A DNA stretch of 64,000 nucleotides from Prunus persica (taxonomy: Eukaryota; Streptophyta; Magnoliopsida; Rosales; Rosaceae). The notes below the pieces were generated by a model, which saw only the letters and a program-made list of their open reading frames with translations, made no database searches and was not told the origin of the DNA. The stretch's first letter is position 1, and each line of letters begins with the position of its first letter. The DNA is taken from positions 21,886,462 through 21,950,461 of the forward strand of contig NC_034015.1 of assembly GCF_000346465.2 (NCBI RefSeq). The letters run 5' to 3'. Position numbers and translations under genes: made by a program. Below, piece after piece: positions 12,210 to 25,702 of the stretch.

Positions 12210-13858
12210 GTGGACTTAGAGTTTGAAGCAGGTTTTACATGTAGGTAAATCATTTGGATTTTCATTTTGTTTGTCAACTAGGTTGGGAATCTCGGAGGTT
12301 GTGTATAGTAGTAGTGTAATAGTGTTGTACGAGGAAGAACATGTATAATAGATTTTGATATCAAGACTGTCTTTTCAATTAACAAACTTGCAGAATTTTG
12401 TAGACTGTAATCTTCAAAAAAAAAAAAACAAAAAACAAAAATGTAAAGCTTTCATATGAAGCGAACATTTCTGGTCCACCCTAGATGAACATTTAACAGT
12501 TCCATAGCAACAATTAGTCTTGTAGGCAGTCTGATCAAACAATTTAGTGATTGTGTTTGAGATATATTCTCTTATTTCTAGTTGTTCTCTCGGGACACGT
12601 GCTTTCGAAGACAAGGAATATGGCCAGGGGAAAGTATATGCGATTGCATCATCAGATAGTCTTGATTGCTTATTTGGCCAGGTGCTGGATGATTGCTGTT
12701 GAAGCAGATTAAGTGATCAAAGCTGGTTATGCATATTGTTATTTAAATGCTTATTATTATTATCTACCGTTCTTTTGCATATGGAAAGTAGGAGAGACTG
12801 GCATGATGTTAATTCGACCCCAGTGAAGCAAAGCGTCCAGAGCGTGTGCTAGTGAGTTGTTATAGGTTGCTGGTTAATTATATAGAAGTTGGGGTGTTTT
12901 GCTAATCTGACTCTCTCTGTGTGCCCAGATGGGGAGGCTTCAACTCACCTACCTAACGATTTGAACTTGGCTTAGCTTCTAAGTTCTTAGAACTCAAGTC
13001 TTCTCGTTTGCATATTTTTCTTATATATAACTGGGTAACCACTAGAGTTTTTTAAAGCAATGTTTTTGCACTAGTTTAAGTATTTTGCTGTTGGGGGATT
13101 TGTGTTTCTTATCAGATATGGGCCCACTGTGACCCAGGTATATCAATCAACAACAAACTCAACTGTATTTTCTTAAAGGGGAAATGTGGTCTTGTGCAAC
13201 ATTTTATGTTGTAATGCCCAATCTGAATATTGATTCTTACTTGGATTTATGAATAAATTGATGACAACGTAACCAAATTTCATTTTTTTTTTGTTCGGGT
13301 GTAAATTTACAATGTCACGGTCTATGAAAGAAGTCAACAAAAGTGAATGATCCAAATGCCAATGATTTCTTGTAATACATCGTCAACCATCCCGCTATCT
13401 CACCCACTAATGATAAACAAGTTATGAGCTCAAACGGAATAAAAGATTTTTTGGACCAGAAAATTGCAGATCGGAAAAAAGAAAAAGAAAAAGGAACTTT
13501 TGATTTCTACTGTGAATCTCAAACAGAATAATCTTCAAAGTGGGAGTGGAAGTAGGAAAAATGTCCTAATTGCCCAATTAATTACCTTCCCTGTTACATA
13601 ATTCGTAGGTAATAAAAAAAATAAAAAAACAATTTTAGAGAAACAGTTTTCGTTGGGTACTAGTACATCAATGATTTAATAGCACACAAAATAAATAAAT
13701 AAAATGAAAAATAAGGGAAGGTGACAGTGAGGGTTGAATAAAAAGGCGGGAGAGAAGGTGAGTATAGTTGAAGGTATGGACGGAAGCTTAGGTTGAAGGC
13801 AATGGCAATGGGGACCCTGCAACAAACATCCATCTGGCCTTGAAACTTGTTTGAGAAT
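12210..13858. other. Intergenic spacer IF-3 to CESA7
   Basis: IF-3 3' UTR to about 12.4 kb, then AT-rich sequence with A- and T-runs (12417-12440, 13280-13290). I see no gene, structural RNA or bounded transposon. Confidence 0.5.
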
Positions 13859-13894
13859 ATTAGGTGGTGAGGTGAGAGACGGCCCGCACCAAAT
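13859..13894 (+). promoter_or_regulatory. Candidate MYB46/secondary-wall (SMRE-like) sites upstream of CESA7
   Basis: ATTAGGT at 13859-13865 (reverse complement ACCTAAT) and ACCAAAT at 13888-13894 both fit the secondary-wall MYB element ACC(A/T)A(A/C)(T/C). They lie 120-155 bases before the CESA7 start. Known biology: MYB46/MYB83 directly activate secondary-wall CESA genes. The 7-mer is degenerate, so two hits in this length could be chance. Confidence 0.4.
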
Positions 13895-14014
13895 ATCTCA
13901 TGCCAACCTCTAAGCTTAGCCAGCTATCTTACTACTAGTACTCCTACTACTTCCCCACCCCTTCTTCATCATAAAAACGAAACCTCACCATCTAGACATC
14001 CTCATCCAAACACC

Positions 14015-17000
14015 ATGGAAGCCAGCGCCGGACTTGTTGCCGGTTCTCACAACCGCAATGAACTCGTCGTCATTCATGGCCATGAAGAGGTAATTAATAA
14101 ATCATATAATTAATGAATGAACTATAAGTGTATGTGTTTGATGTTTTTCTGATGTTTTCTGATGTTTGATGCCTGCAGCACAAACCATTGAGGAACTTGG
14201 ATGGGCAGGTGTGTGAGATATGCGGGGACGATGTGGGGTTGACGGTGGATGGAGATTTGTTTGTGGCGTGCAATGAGTGTGGGTTCCCCGTTTGCAGGCC
14301 TTGCTATGAGTACGAGCGCAGAGAAGGCTCCCAGAACTGCCCTCAGTGCAAAACCAGATACAAGCGTCTCAAAGGCAGCCCCCGCGTCGAAGGAGATGAT
14401 GACGAAGAGGACGTGGATGACATTGAACATGAATTCAACATTAATAGTAACCATCATCCAGAAGATGATGATCAACTTAATAATGGCAACACCAGATCAT
14501 CAACTTATAATAAGCACAATATTAATAATGAGCATCTGGCTGAAGCCATGCTCCATGGCAAGATGAGCTATGGCAGAGGCCCTGACGATCCTGATCAAGA
14601 CTCCCAATTCCCATCTGTAATCGCTGGTGGCAGATCCCGCCCGGTATTTTTAATCAAACCCCACTAATTCATATTCATTCTGTGAATAAATTAACTCATG
14701 TGTACATATATGCATTCAGGTTAGCGGCGAGCTCACATTCTTATCTCATGGAGATCAGCAGATGCCATCTTCTTCATTGCATAAGCGAGTGCATCCCTAC
14801 CCAGTTTCTGAGCCAGGTATGATATATATACTATATTCATTCATTCACTCATTTTATCTATCTATCTATCTATCTTGTTAATTTTTGAAAGATGTATTAG
14901 TTTGTGGATTAAACTCATTCCTAAAATAGTAATTCCAAACTTCCATCACATGTACGTTTTGCAATTTATACAGGAAGTGAAAGATGGGATGCTGAGAAGA
15001 AAGAGGGAGCTGGGTGGAAAGAAAGAATGGATGACTGGAAAATGCAGCATCAAGGCAACCTGGGGGGCCCTGATCAACCTGATGACTTGAATGATGCAGA
15101 CATGTCCATGTACGTACATATACATACAATAAGTCCTTAATTTCATTTATTTATGAACCTCATACAATATGGTACTGCCTGCAGGAGCGATGAAGCTAGG
15201 CAGCCACTCTCAAGGAAAGTACCAATTGCATCAAGCAAGATCAACCCTTATCGGATGATCATTGTGGCTCGCCTTTTTATTTTGGCCTTCTTCCTTCGGT
15301 ATAGGCTTTTGAATCCAGTCTTTGATGCATTTGGTCTCTGGTTAGCCTCTGTCATCTGTGAAATATGGTTTGCGATTTCATGGATCCTTGATCAGTTCCC
15401 AAAGTGGTACCCCATTGATCGTGAGACCTACCTTGATCGCCTTTCACTCAGGTATACATACATATATTATATATAAGCTCTGCTGACAATGGTTAACACA
15501 CAATTTACTAATAAATATATAACATATGTTACTGCAAGCGAACATAATTTCAGCTATGTCATCTGCCTACACAGGTCAACTATCAAATGTTTGTTTTTAC
15601 AAAAAATATTCAAGGACTTGAAGCCTGATATTCTGCCTCCTTAGTCTCTCATTTTGGCAGTTAATAATATGACATGACATAATGCTTGAGATGAAGTACT
15701 ATGATGTCTGATGTATCTTAAACCTCTATAAAATCAATTCATGGATGCAGGTATGAGAGAGAGGGCGAACCAAATATGCTCTGCCCAGTAGATGTGTTTG
15801 TGAGTACTGTGGATCCGATGAAGGAACCTCCACTTAATACAGCCAATACAGTTCTTTCAATCTTGTCTATGGACTACCCTGTTGATAAGATCTCATGCTA
15901 CATCTCTGATGATGGAGCTTCCATGCTCACCTTTGAAGCCTTGTCAGAAACTGCAGAATTTGCACGCAAATGGGTTCCTTTTTGCAAGAAATTTGCCATT
16001 GAGCCTCGAGCCCCCGAGATGTACTTCTCTGAGAAGATTGATTATCTCAAGGACAAAGTCCAGCCAACATTTGTGAAGGAGCGTCGAGCTATGAAGGTGT
16101 GTATATGTGCTACAGAATATTATCAATACTAGAACAGACCTGCTTACTTGATTAAGATGCATGATGAAGGCTGATTAATTAAGTAGTTAGTTATAGATAT
16201 ATAAATTTTCTTTTGGTGAATGGCCAAATGCATGCAGAGAGAATATGAAGAATTCAAGGTTAGGGTAAATGCGCTTGTTGCCAAAGCCACAAAGGTTCCA
16301 CCAGAAGGGTGGATTATGCAAGATGGGACACCATGGCCTGGAAACAATACAAAGGATCACCCTGGTATGATTCAAGTCTTTCTTGGTCACAGTGGAGGCC
16401 TTGATACTGAAGGAAATGAGCTTCCTCGTCTTGTCTACGTGTCTCGTGAAAAGAGGCCTGGTTTCCAACATCACAAGAAGGCCGGTGCCATGAATGCCCT
16501 GGTAATTATATGATATTTTAATTGAAGCGTTCCTTTTCTTCTGTTTGGTTTGGTTGGCCAATTAAAATTGTGCCATGAATCCTTGGTAACAGGTTCGTGT
16601 CTCTGGAGTGCTTACCAATGCTCCTTTCATGCTCAACTTGGATTGTGACCACTATGTGAACAACAGCAAGGCTGCGAGAGAGGCCATGTGTTTCTTGATG
16701 GATCCCCAAATTGGAAGGAAGGTTTGCTATGTCCAGTTCCCTCAAAGATTTGATGGTATTGACAGGAACGATCGTTATGCCAACAGAAATACAGTCTTCT
16801 TCGATGTAAGCATGAAACATATTAGATATTGTTTCTTTGAATAAACTGTGCCAGTATGAATTGAAATTATGTTCTCTTTCTCTTTGGTTTTCAGATTAAC
16901 ATGAAAGGTCTTGATGGAATTCAAGGTCCTGTGTATGTGGGCACAGGATGTGTGTTCAGAAGGCAAGCTTTGTATGGCTATAATCCTCCAAAGGGTCCTA

Positions 17001-18701
17001 AGCGCCCAAAGATGGTAAGCTGTGACTGCTGCCCATGTTTTGGACGCCGCAAGAAGCTTCCAAAGTATTCCAAGCATGCTGCAAATGGACAAGGTGCAAA
17101 CCTACAAGGTGGGTATCAATAATCAAACGATTTTTTGTTTCTTAACCAATTTGCTACCTTGCCTGAGTAAAAACTAAACCTGTATTCATATTGTGCAGGA
17201 GTGGATGATGACAAAGAGCTATTGATGTCCCAAATGAATTTCGAAAAGAAATTCGGACAGTCCGCAGTTTTTGTGACTTCAACTTTAATGGAACAAGGTG
17301 GTGTCCCTCCTTCCTCAAGCCCTGCGGCCATGCTTAAAGAAGCCATTCACGTAATCAGTTGCGGTTATGAAGACAAAACTGAATGGGGTTTAGAGGTAAA
17401 GTTTGTAACAATTCCTTTTTATTGGTCAAGATAGAGTAGATTCTCTTGATTCATTATTGAATATATTGCTACTATTTTCAAATGCAGCTGGGTTGGATTT
17501 ACGGGTCTATCACAGAGGATATCCTAACAGGTTTCAAGATGCATTGCCGGGGTTGGAGGTCAATTTACTGTATGCCAGAGAGACCTGCATTCAAGGGAAC
17601 AGCTCCCATTAACTTGTCAGATCGGCTCAACCAGGTGCTTCGTTGGGCACTTGGTTCCATTGAGATCTTTTTCAGTCGCCACAGTCCACTCTGGTATGGC
17701 TACAAAGGAGGGAAGCTCAAGTGGCTTGAGCGGTTCGCTTATGTCAACACTACTGTCTACCCTTTCACCTCCCTTCCTCTCCTTGCCTATTGTATCCTAC
17801 CTGCCGTCTGCTTGCTCACCGATAAATTCATCATGCCATCGGTAACAATTTCTAGTTATCTTTTACATTACACTGGATGGTAGAAGATGATAAATAACAA
17901 ATGATTAGACACAAACGAAAATGGAAATAATTCCACTTCTTCATGCATTTACAGGCAAAGAAAGAGTACGTTGATAGTAATCATCACCTGAAAAACATAG
18001 AAAGAAGTTGAACCTTATGCTAGTTCTAACAGCTTTTCCCTGTGCTTCTTCCACAATGACTTTCAAATATATATACTTTTTCATCTGATATAAGTTGTTT
18101 GCTTTTTCTGAAAGTCCAGATAAGCACTTTTGCAAGTCTCTTCTTCATAGCTCTGTTCCTCTCAATCTTTGCCACCGGCATTCTTGAGCTGCGATGGAGT
18201 GGAGTAAGCATCGAAGAATGGTGGAGAAATGAGCAATTCTGGGTGATTGGTGGTGTGTCAGCTCACCTCTTTGCTGTTATCCAAGGCCTTCTGAAGGTTT
18301 TGGCTGGAATTGACACCAACTTCACTGTGACTGCTAAGTCATCAGATGATGAGGATTTTGGAGAATTGTACGCCTTTAAATGGACAACCCTCCTAATCCC
18401 TCCAACCACTATCTTAGTCATTAACCTTGTTGGAGTAGTTGCTGGGATTTCAGACGCCATAAACAATGGGTACCAATCATGGGGACCTCTATTTGGAAAG
18501 CTATTCTTTTCATTTTGGGTGATTCTCCATCTCTATCCATTCCTTAAAGGTCTCATGGGGCGGCAGAACCGGACGCCAACTATTGTTGTCATTTGGTCAG
18601 TGCTCCTGGCTTCTATCTTCTCCTTACTCTGGGTCCGAATTGATCCATTTGTGTTAAAAACCAAGGGACCTGACACGAAGCAATGCGGAATCAATTGCTG
18701 A
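14015..18701 (+). CDS. CESA7: Cellulose synthase A catalytic subunit 7 (secondary wall, IRX3-type)
   Basis: Plasma-membrane UDP-glucose beta-1,4-glucosyltransferase of the secondary-wall cellulose synthase complex (with CESA4 and CESA8). Twelve exons: 14015-14089, 14179-14643, 14720-14816, 14974-15109, 15185-15451, 15751-16096, 16238-16501, 16593-16805, 16895-17108, 17199-17395, 17488-17841 and 18120-18701, totalling 1,069 residues. Order: N-terminal RING-type zinc finger (first CEIC near residue 37, last CPQC near 80); acidic variable region; two membrane helices ([15 protein letters not shown] and the following one); catalytic loop with DDG (400), DCD (567-569), TED (767-769) and QVLRW (807-811); C-terminal helices; tail [14 protein letters not shown]. 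The N-terminus [21 protein letters not shown], the [15 protein letters not shown] block and the tail match CESA7 rather than primary-wall CESAs. All splice joins keep frame; nothing is broken. Confidence 0.96.
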
Positions 18702-19326
18702 AAATACTTGTATCCCCTTCACCCTTTTCAAATGTGCATCTCCTGAAAATATATGCTGCATTCTTGTCTTTATAGAGTATGATGTCTAAACAACAAAAAG
18801 GAGATGCAAGAATGAATAAAGGCAGACTACAAATTTTTGCGTAGCTTAAGTGCAATGTACCCAGTTTTGTAAGTGAATTGGAAAGTGTTGGTGTGATACT
18901 TTGTGCTAACTGACAATGGATCTGAATTGATTCTCAGTTTATTATACATTTAAAACTGCAGATATATATATATATATATATTTTTTGTATTGTGTACTTA
19001 TGTTGCAGAACCTTCACATCCAGCTTATCAATAACGTAATATCTTGAAAATCATTGAGACTTGTATTGAATTGGATAGCCAGATGAATCAGAATACAGTT
19101 GCAAAAAGGACTTGCTACAGGAGCTTGCCGGGTGTATATTAGGAGAAGAGTGTTGAAACAGTAGTGTTTCCTGTATTTCCTGCAAGGCAGTTGGGAAACA
19201 TAACATTAATGTTGTTATGGAATGCCATCCCATAGTATCAAACCGGCGTCCACCTTTTAGTTTCCACTTAAACAGTACAAAATTGCAGAACTAAGTGCTT
19301 GCATACCAGTGTATAAAACTGTGGTG
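18702..19326. other. Convergent 3' regions of CESA7 and the PPR gene
   Basis: Tail-to-tail spacer holding both 3' UTRs. A TA microsatellite lies at about 18960-18980. No further gene or named repeat seen. Confidence 0.55.
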
Positions 19327-21693
19327 TCACCAATAGTCTCCACAAGAACACACACCGTCTTTGAAATGATGGAATCTATTAGCATCCCTGACTACAATAA
19401 CTCTTTCCGTGATCTTGGATATAAATTTAGTTGCATTATGGCAATCTAAACAAACCCGGAGATTCTTAAAGATTCTAATTTCTGTCCCAGGTGCAGTTTC
19501 GATAAGGGCAAAAGCAATGGCCAACTTCTCACTATGAACCTTCACCATTAATTCCTTCTCTTCCTCCTCCACATCATGCAAAACAGTGACAGTTTCAGTT
19601 TGAAATCCAGCCTCCATCATTTTTCCTGTTAATTTGTCTAGCATCCTATAGATTTCTGTTGCTCGAGGATGAGATTGATCACCGCATGTAAACACATGTG
19701 GGGTCTCACCAATCTCAACAAGAGTGCATCCAGGAGTCTTTGCCAAATTTCTGTTCTTGACTACCTGTCGTACTGAAGCAGCCTTTGGAAAGTTCCTGTC
19801 AGCTGAGTATATATTAGAGAGCAAGACATAATATCCTGTATTTTCTGGATCCAATTCAAATAGCCTTTCAGAAGCCACACAAGCCAGTTCTGTTTCTTTG
19901 TGAATCATGCAAGCACCAAGCAGGGCACCCCAAACAGCAGGACCTGGCTCAACCGGCATTTCTTTTATAAACTCCAAGGCCTTCTCTAACTTTCCAGCTC
20001 TGCCAAGGATGTCAACCATGCAGGCATAATGCTCAGCTAAGGGCTCAAAGCCATGGTTATGAACCATATAATGAAAAACTTCTTCACCTTCTCTCACCAA
20101 GCCAGCATGGCTGCAAGCATACAGAACAGAGAGAAAAGTAACCCCACTTGGTTGAATCCCAGAATGCAACATTTCAGTAAAGAGCTTCAGTGCTTCATGC
20201 CCGTCACCATGGAGACCATAAGCAGATATCATGGCATTCCAAGTAACCACATTTTTCTCTGTCATCAAGTCAAATAATTTCCGAGCTTCCACAATGCTCC
20301 CACACTTCGCATACATGTCAACTAGAGCAGTCAATACATAGATGTTAGACTCTAGATTTTTGCTCTTAATCAAACCATGGACCCATTTCCCAAGACTTAT
20401 AGCTCCAAGCTGAGCACAGGCAGAAAGAATACTTGTAACTGTAACAGGGTTTGGACTGAATTCAGACATCATTTCTCGGAAAAGAGATATGGCAGTCTCT
20501 GTCAGCCCATTTTGGGTATAACCTGCGATCATGGCATTCCAAGATGCCAAAGTTTTCTCTGGAGACTCATCAAAAAGCTGCCGTGCTAATTCAATTTCAT
20601 TCAGTCTACAATAAACGGTAACAAAGGCAGTAGAGACTGAAGGATGCGAAACAATCCCAGATTTCACACAGAAAGTTTGAAGAGAGCCAGTGAGTTGCAG
20701 ATGACCAAAAGGAGAAGACACAGGAATCAACCCCACAATTGTGCTTGAGTTGACTTTCTCCCCAGAAGCAAGCAATTCCCTGAAAAGACTAACTGATGAT
20801 ACGGTCTCATTATTGCAAGTATATCCAGCAATCATGGCATTATAACATATCAAATCCGGCTGAGTAATATGCCCAAATAACAACCTTGCCGTCTCTAGCT
20901 CCTTGCACTTTGAATACAACGAAACCAACCCAGTAAGCACATGAACATCTGAATGAAAGCCGACCTTCAGAGCCAAACAATGAATCCCCATCCCTGCTTT
21001 CAACTCCTGCAACTCGGCCAGTGCAGGCAATTCGGTTGCCAATGTCGTCGAATCAAAAGCTGTCCCACCCACCACCATATCTCTAAAAATCCGCATTGAA
21101 TCGGCATAGTAACAATTCCTCACCAACCCAGATATCATCGTATTCCACAAAACCGTGTCCTTTTCCGGCATTCCATCAAACACCTTCTGTGCTAACTCAA
21201 CCCGAGAAAACTTGAAGTAAAAGTCAACAATAATGGATCCAACATATAAATTTGATCCTAACCCATCAATAATCGAATGCGCGTGCAACAAAAGACCATA
21301 TTTTTCGTCCTTGAAACCCGAAGCGGCTGATATAGCAAATGCGTAAGTGAACTTGTCAGGGTTGAGACTAGTGTTTTTCCTCAAATGGGTATACAAAGAA
21401 AGCGAAGATAAAGGTGAGGCATTGCTGGCAAAGCCTCTGATGAGGACGTTGAAGAGGAAAAGGTCTGGTTTTGGGATGGAGAGGAAGAGGTCACGTGAGT
21501 GGCGTATGGCCTTGAGGTCGGAGAACTTGTGAGTGAGCTTGGTGACGGTGGCGAGGTCGTTTTGGTAGCCGTTGAGGATGATTTGGGCGTGGGTCTGAGT
21601 GAGGTGAGAGAGAGAGGTAGCCTTGCTGAGGAGGCTAAGGAAGAAGTTCCGATCACGTTGCGCATAGCAGCTGCTTATGTTTCTGCAAATCAT
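19327..21693 (-). CDS. DYW-type pentatricopeptide repeat protein (At4g30700-like)
   Basis: Organelle RNA-editing factor, 788 residues in one uninterrupted exon, as usual for this family. PLS-type PPR repeats run from about residue 80 to 560; W-N-T/A-M-I units such as VLWNTMISG, ASWNAMIAGY and VTWNAMISAY mark repeat boundaries. E/E+ motifs follow (PAVWGALLGACMIH onward), then a DYW deaminase-like domain with HSEKLAIAFALI (HxE), CLDCHNATKFIS (CxxC) and the terminal CSCGDYW. All zinc and catalytic residues of the DYW cytidine deaminase are present, so it could edit without a partner. It is closest to Arabidopsis At4g30700 by memory of the sequence. Transcript target and organelle cannot be read here. 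The start is the only upstream ATG giving a short presequence. Confidence 0.95.
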   Translation of the reverse strand: MICRNISSCYAQRDRNFFLSLLSKATSLSHLTQTHAQIILNGYQNDLATVTKLTHKFSDLKAIRHSRDLFLSIPKPDLFLFNVLIRGFASNASPLSSLSLYTHLRKNTSLNPDKFTYAFAISAASGFKDEKYGLLLHAHSIIDGLGSNLYVGSIIVDFYFKFSRVELAQKVFDGMPEKDTVLWNTMISGLVRNCYYADSMRIFRDMVVGGTAFDSTTLATELPALAELQELKAGMGIHCLALKVGFHSDVHVLTGLVSLYSKCKELETARLLFGHITQPDLICYNAMIAGYTCNNETVSSVSLFRELLASGEKVNSSTIVGLIPVSSPFGHLQLTGSLQTFCVKSGIVSHPSVSTAFVTVYCRLNEIELARQLFDESPEKTLASWNAMIAGYTQNGLTETAISLFREMMSEFSPNPVTVTSILSACAQLGAISLGKWVHGLIKSKNLESNIYVLTALVDMYAKCGSIVEARKLFDLMTEKNVVTWNAMISAYGLHGDGHEALKLFTEMLHSGIQPSGVTFLSVLYACSHAGLVREGEEVFHYMVHNHGFEPLAEHYACMVDILGRAGKLEKALEFIKEMPVEPGPAVWGALLGACMIHKETELACVASERLFELDPENTGYYVLLSNIYSADRNFPKAASVRQVVKNRNLAKTPGCTLVEIGETPHVFTCGDQSHPRATEIYRMLDKLTGKMMEAGFQTETVTVLHDVEEEEKELMVKVHSEKLAIAFALIETAPGTEIRIFKNLRVCLDCHNATKFISKITERVIVVRDANRFHHFKDGVCSCGDYW

Positions 21694-22379
21694 ATGTCGT
21701 GTTTTGTGCTTTGCTTTTCGGAGAGTTTGATGTTTTTTTTATTTAGGTGGCACTCGTCGCAGTTATATTTAACTGTTTGGTTTGTTTCTTCCGAAAAATG
21801 GCGGGAATCCTTCTCTCCTTCTTAACAAATTATTGTAGCCAAAGCATTAGCATTTTTATTTTCTGGAAAACAACACGTGAAGTGAAAGCGTAGAAATTGA
21901 GGTTGTCTTTGGAGGTGGCTTTATTTTTTATCTTCTTCGTCTTTCTCAACTGCAACTAGAGAAAGTAGAGAAAGTATCGACAACACAAGATATGATTTGT
22001 TAAGAAGTACCCCTCCATCCAAAACATGCAAAACTCAAATCCAAGACAACATAGATGCAACATTGGTTACGAGTATTTTCCTATTTCATTTCCTGTGAAA
22101 CTTTTGCTTCTACATGGAATTCAAATCCTTTGCTTCCTTTGCATTTTCTTTTCATCTGCGTAATACAAAAAAATTACAGTGGGAAAGCACGGAGCCAATG
22201 GCTCTTTGCTCAGAAAAGAAGGGGGAAAATGGAATGGAACAAGATGACATTCCAAGGCTAAAAAATCAATTTACATTCACAGAGAGAACCGAGGAGAGAC
22301 ATTTATCTCTCTCTGCCCAGGTATTTTAACCCTTCAGAATTGACAAAGCTTACTTATGATGTTATTATTGCCTTAGAAA
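21694..22379. other. Spacer between PPR start and AUG8-like 3' end
   Basis: Promoter of the PPR gene (minus strand) plus the 3' UTR of the AUG8-like gene. No additional gene, tRNA or bounded repeat seen. Confidence 0.5.
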
Positions 22380-25300
22380 CTAGTCAGGGTCAAGAAGCTG
22401 TCTTGGTTGCCAAAATTGGACGCTCACGCTTCCCAAGTCTTGTTTCATTTGTATGAGATGGGTTCTGAGGCTGTATTCCTCTACCTGCTTTGACCCAACA
22501 GTAATCAAAAACTAAAACAATAAAACTCTTCAAAGAAAAAAATAAATCGAAATCAAATCAGTTGAAATGAAATCAGATTTCATCGATTTGCACTTTCCTG
22601 ATTACGTTTTGTTCATTATAACTCATGGTCTCATTGTCTTACCTGCATAGCTGCTGCTGAAGCCAATAGCGCTTCACACTCGTCAAGCATGACTTTCTCC
22701 TGTGCTGCTACAACAGCAAGTTCCGAAACCAAACTGTTCACGCCCTCCACCTATCATATAAATATAAAGTTCTGCAAAATTAGGTACATCCTTTCAAATG
22801 ATAGAATCCTCAAAACACAAACTTTGCTTGCACAAGATATGCAACCTCTACATCATTGATCATTTTCCATATGTCATGAACAGTGCAGGAAACAGTTGGC
22901 AGTTGAAAGCTATGACAACATGATCAGCATAAAACTATAGAAACATGAATCTCACCCTTGAGAGCAAAGAGCATATGGAGGATGCCATTGCCTGCATCAC
23001 ATCAACAGCTGAGCAGATAGCTACCTTCAGAGAATCAATATCTGCCTGTAAAAGCATAAACTTATAGTCATGCAAAAATCTCTCTTTCATAAATCAGATT
23101 TAATGATCTTTTACAAACCAACATACCCTTGCCCCTCCAGTCACTGGAAGACGGAGTGTGCTTGCCTCCAAATCTTCCATAGCCCCTGAGAAAGCAGCAA
23201 TATGATCGCTTTCAAGTACAGCCCAGTCGTCAAGGTAGGCCATCTGAACAATCATTGTTCATGCAAGGACATTGAAACGGTATTATATAAGAATTGATAT
23301 CACGGACAGTAAAGGTGTGAGTTCAGAAATAACAGAGATGTAATATGGGACCACAAGTTAACAGGAAAGTTTGTGAACTAAGATATGCCCAACATGATTT
23401 ATTATTTCCAACAAACGTCACTCTTAGCACAATTGAGTTTGGCTTCAATCAGTTTCTGACTGAACACGATTAAAAACACAACATGATAATTATTTTGGCT
23501 TCCTTCATCATCAACTCCTCTTCCATTTGACAGATGGATGCTTAAAATATTTATTCCCTGATAACAAGGCCACTTAAGAGCTATTTCAAACAATTTCAAA
23601 CGTTCACATGGAAAAAATCTTAGAATGCATCACGTCTTCCTGTTGCAGAATAATCTGAAGGCCACATTAATTCTTAGTCATATATTTTAGTCCACATTAT
23701 AACCTAGTCTTTGACTTGGAGAAATCCTTAATGGATCAATGCAATCAATAAAAATATTGCCGATAAAATGATATCACTGTTGTGCAAAAGAGGCATTACT
23801 TGATCATTCAATACTGAGTTCAGCTTAAGCTCAAGGTTCAACTGCTGGAGAATGATTCTTTTCCTGATTACTGAATCCCACAAGCTCAGCGTAGTGTTCC
23901 ATACATTCAAAAGTGTTCTCTGCACCATCAATTAAATTTCCAATGTAATTTGACATGTACTGTGAAAAAATAGAAGATATATTCTTCACTGGGAATGCAG
24001 TATGCACAACCTCGACCATGCAACAAATCGAAAATAATATATAAACCATTTAGTATTCTGTACAAAGTGGGCAATATACTATAATGCAATAATTATTTTT
24101 CAGTTTGTAACCTTAACTATCACTCATGAGCAACTAATAAGATATTCCTCAACTGCATCATGTAAAAAAAAAAAAAAAAAAAAAACCATAGTAGTTGAGA
24201 ACTGCAAAGACCTCACTATGTGGTCAAATGCGTGGGTATGTATGTCCATTCCCGCTCTCAAGTCATCAATACTTATTTAACTGAAATTAGTAACACAGGA
24301 CATGATAAACAATACCAGGATATAGTTAAAGAAATTAGTAGGGCAGAGACATATGCCTAAAAGCTTGCTAGTTTTAAAGAGAACAAAAGCCCACCTCTGC
24401 AGTTACTTTCTGAATATAAAGTACAGTCTCAGCCCTGGCATTAGCAAATCGCCATTGTAAATATCTATTGTAAAGTAAGCGCAGATGATGAGCATCTTCA
24501 ATGTAAATTGCACCCTTTTTCCCCTTAAAATCCGCAACGAAACTAAGCACAGAAGTTGAACTGCTTGATTGACTACAACTATTGGACGACCTTGTCTTAG
24601 ATGGACTAACTCCTCTAGAAGGAGGAGTAGATGGTCTTGTTCGAGAAGGACTAAGGCCTCTTGTAACAGAGGATGAAAACATTGAGCTCTTACTAGGTGA
24701 GGATGGTCGCGATGCAGTAGCAGGCAAAGATTGAGATCTGACTGCAGGAGTTGTTAATGATAACCTGTCTGATAAGCTACTAAAGACAAGCTTGTGAGGT
24801 CCAGATACATGCAGGGAATTATCATCAACTAAATTTGCTCGAAGTCCTGCTCTACCACTTTCATTAAGTGATAATAACGCGGCAGCATCACTAGAAGATT
24901 TTTGTAAAGATTTATTACCCAAAGCATCAGACGTGGGCAATCTCCTCAGCGCAGACAAACCGACTCCTGGAACCGGTGTAGCAAGCCTGACAATCTTAGC
25001 ACCAAGATCCACACTTCTATTTAAGGAATTGGAAGATACTTTCCCACCTATTCTACTTGGCCATCGATGGTGATCTATCAATCGGGAATGCAAACCATCG
25101 ACTGGTTTAGAATTCTCCGATTGATCAGCAGCATTTTTCCCTTTAAGAGGGCTCCTTTTTCTCTCTGGTGTAAGCTTTCGAGGAGCAGGTGTTTCGGCCT
25201 GTCTATGTGCCACATTCGAAGATGACCTCAGAGTGCGGTCGGACAGAGCACTACTAACTGGTTTTTCCTTCTTACTGACAGGAATCGAAATGGTATCAGA

Positions 25301-25702
25301 CTGGAAGGAGACACTCAAACTTCTCATAGTGGAAGGCCATAAACTCTCCGGCGTCCGACCATTCCCTGTTCTTCTGGATGATAATTGCACATCTACAGAA
25401 GAATCCTGGACCGGCGTTGATGGACTTGGCGGGGAAGTGGGTGTGGAAGGACGCTTCCTATCCACAGATTGGGATCTCTTGGGCACCAATTGTGCGGATG
25501 GACGCAATGTTCTTGTAAGGTTTGGAGATGGGCAACGCCGAGTACCAGAAGGTGTTGAGGGAGTTGGAGTGGGTGACTTATACCTGGAACTAATTTCCCT
25601 CGTTCGAGGACGGCGAGTGGTGACTGCATTATTCTTTTCGGCCGGAACCAACGGTGGTCTTGGCTTCTTTAGTGCTGCTAGCTCTGGTTCACGAGCATCC
25701 AT
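22380..25702 (-). CDS. AUG8: QWRF-motif protein, AUGMIN subunit 8-like
   Basis: Microtubule-binding subunit family of the plant augmin complex, which recruits gamma-tubulin to existing microtubules. Six coding exons: 24395-25702, 23810-23929, 23127-23243, 22956-23045, 22643-22750 and 22380-22484, all phase 0, 615 residues. Residues 1 to about 400 are basic, disordered and Ser/Pro/Thr rich with repeated [15 protein letters not shown] blocks. Then comes the diagnostic [13 protein letters not shown], followed by a helical C-terminal DUF566 region ([47 protein letters not shown]). The start [26 protein letters not shown] is the first in-frame ATG and is conserved in AUG8. A non-coding leader exon probably lies near 27.44-27.6 kb. 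Arabidopsis relatives are At4g30710 (AUG8) and At2g24070 (QWRF4). Confidence 0.93.

Noticed and set aside
24164..24185. Poly(A) run in an AUG8 intron as a retro-insertion tail
   Set aside because: No direct repeat flanks it, so it is an ordinary homopolymer.
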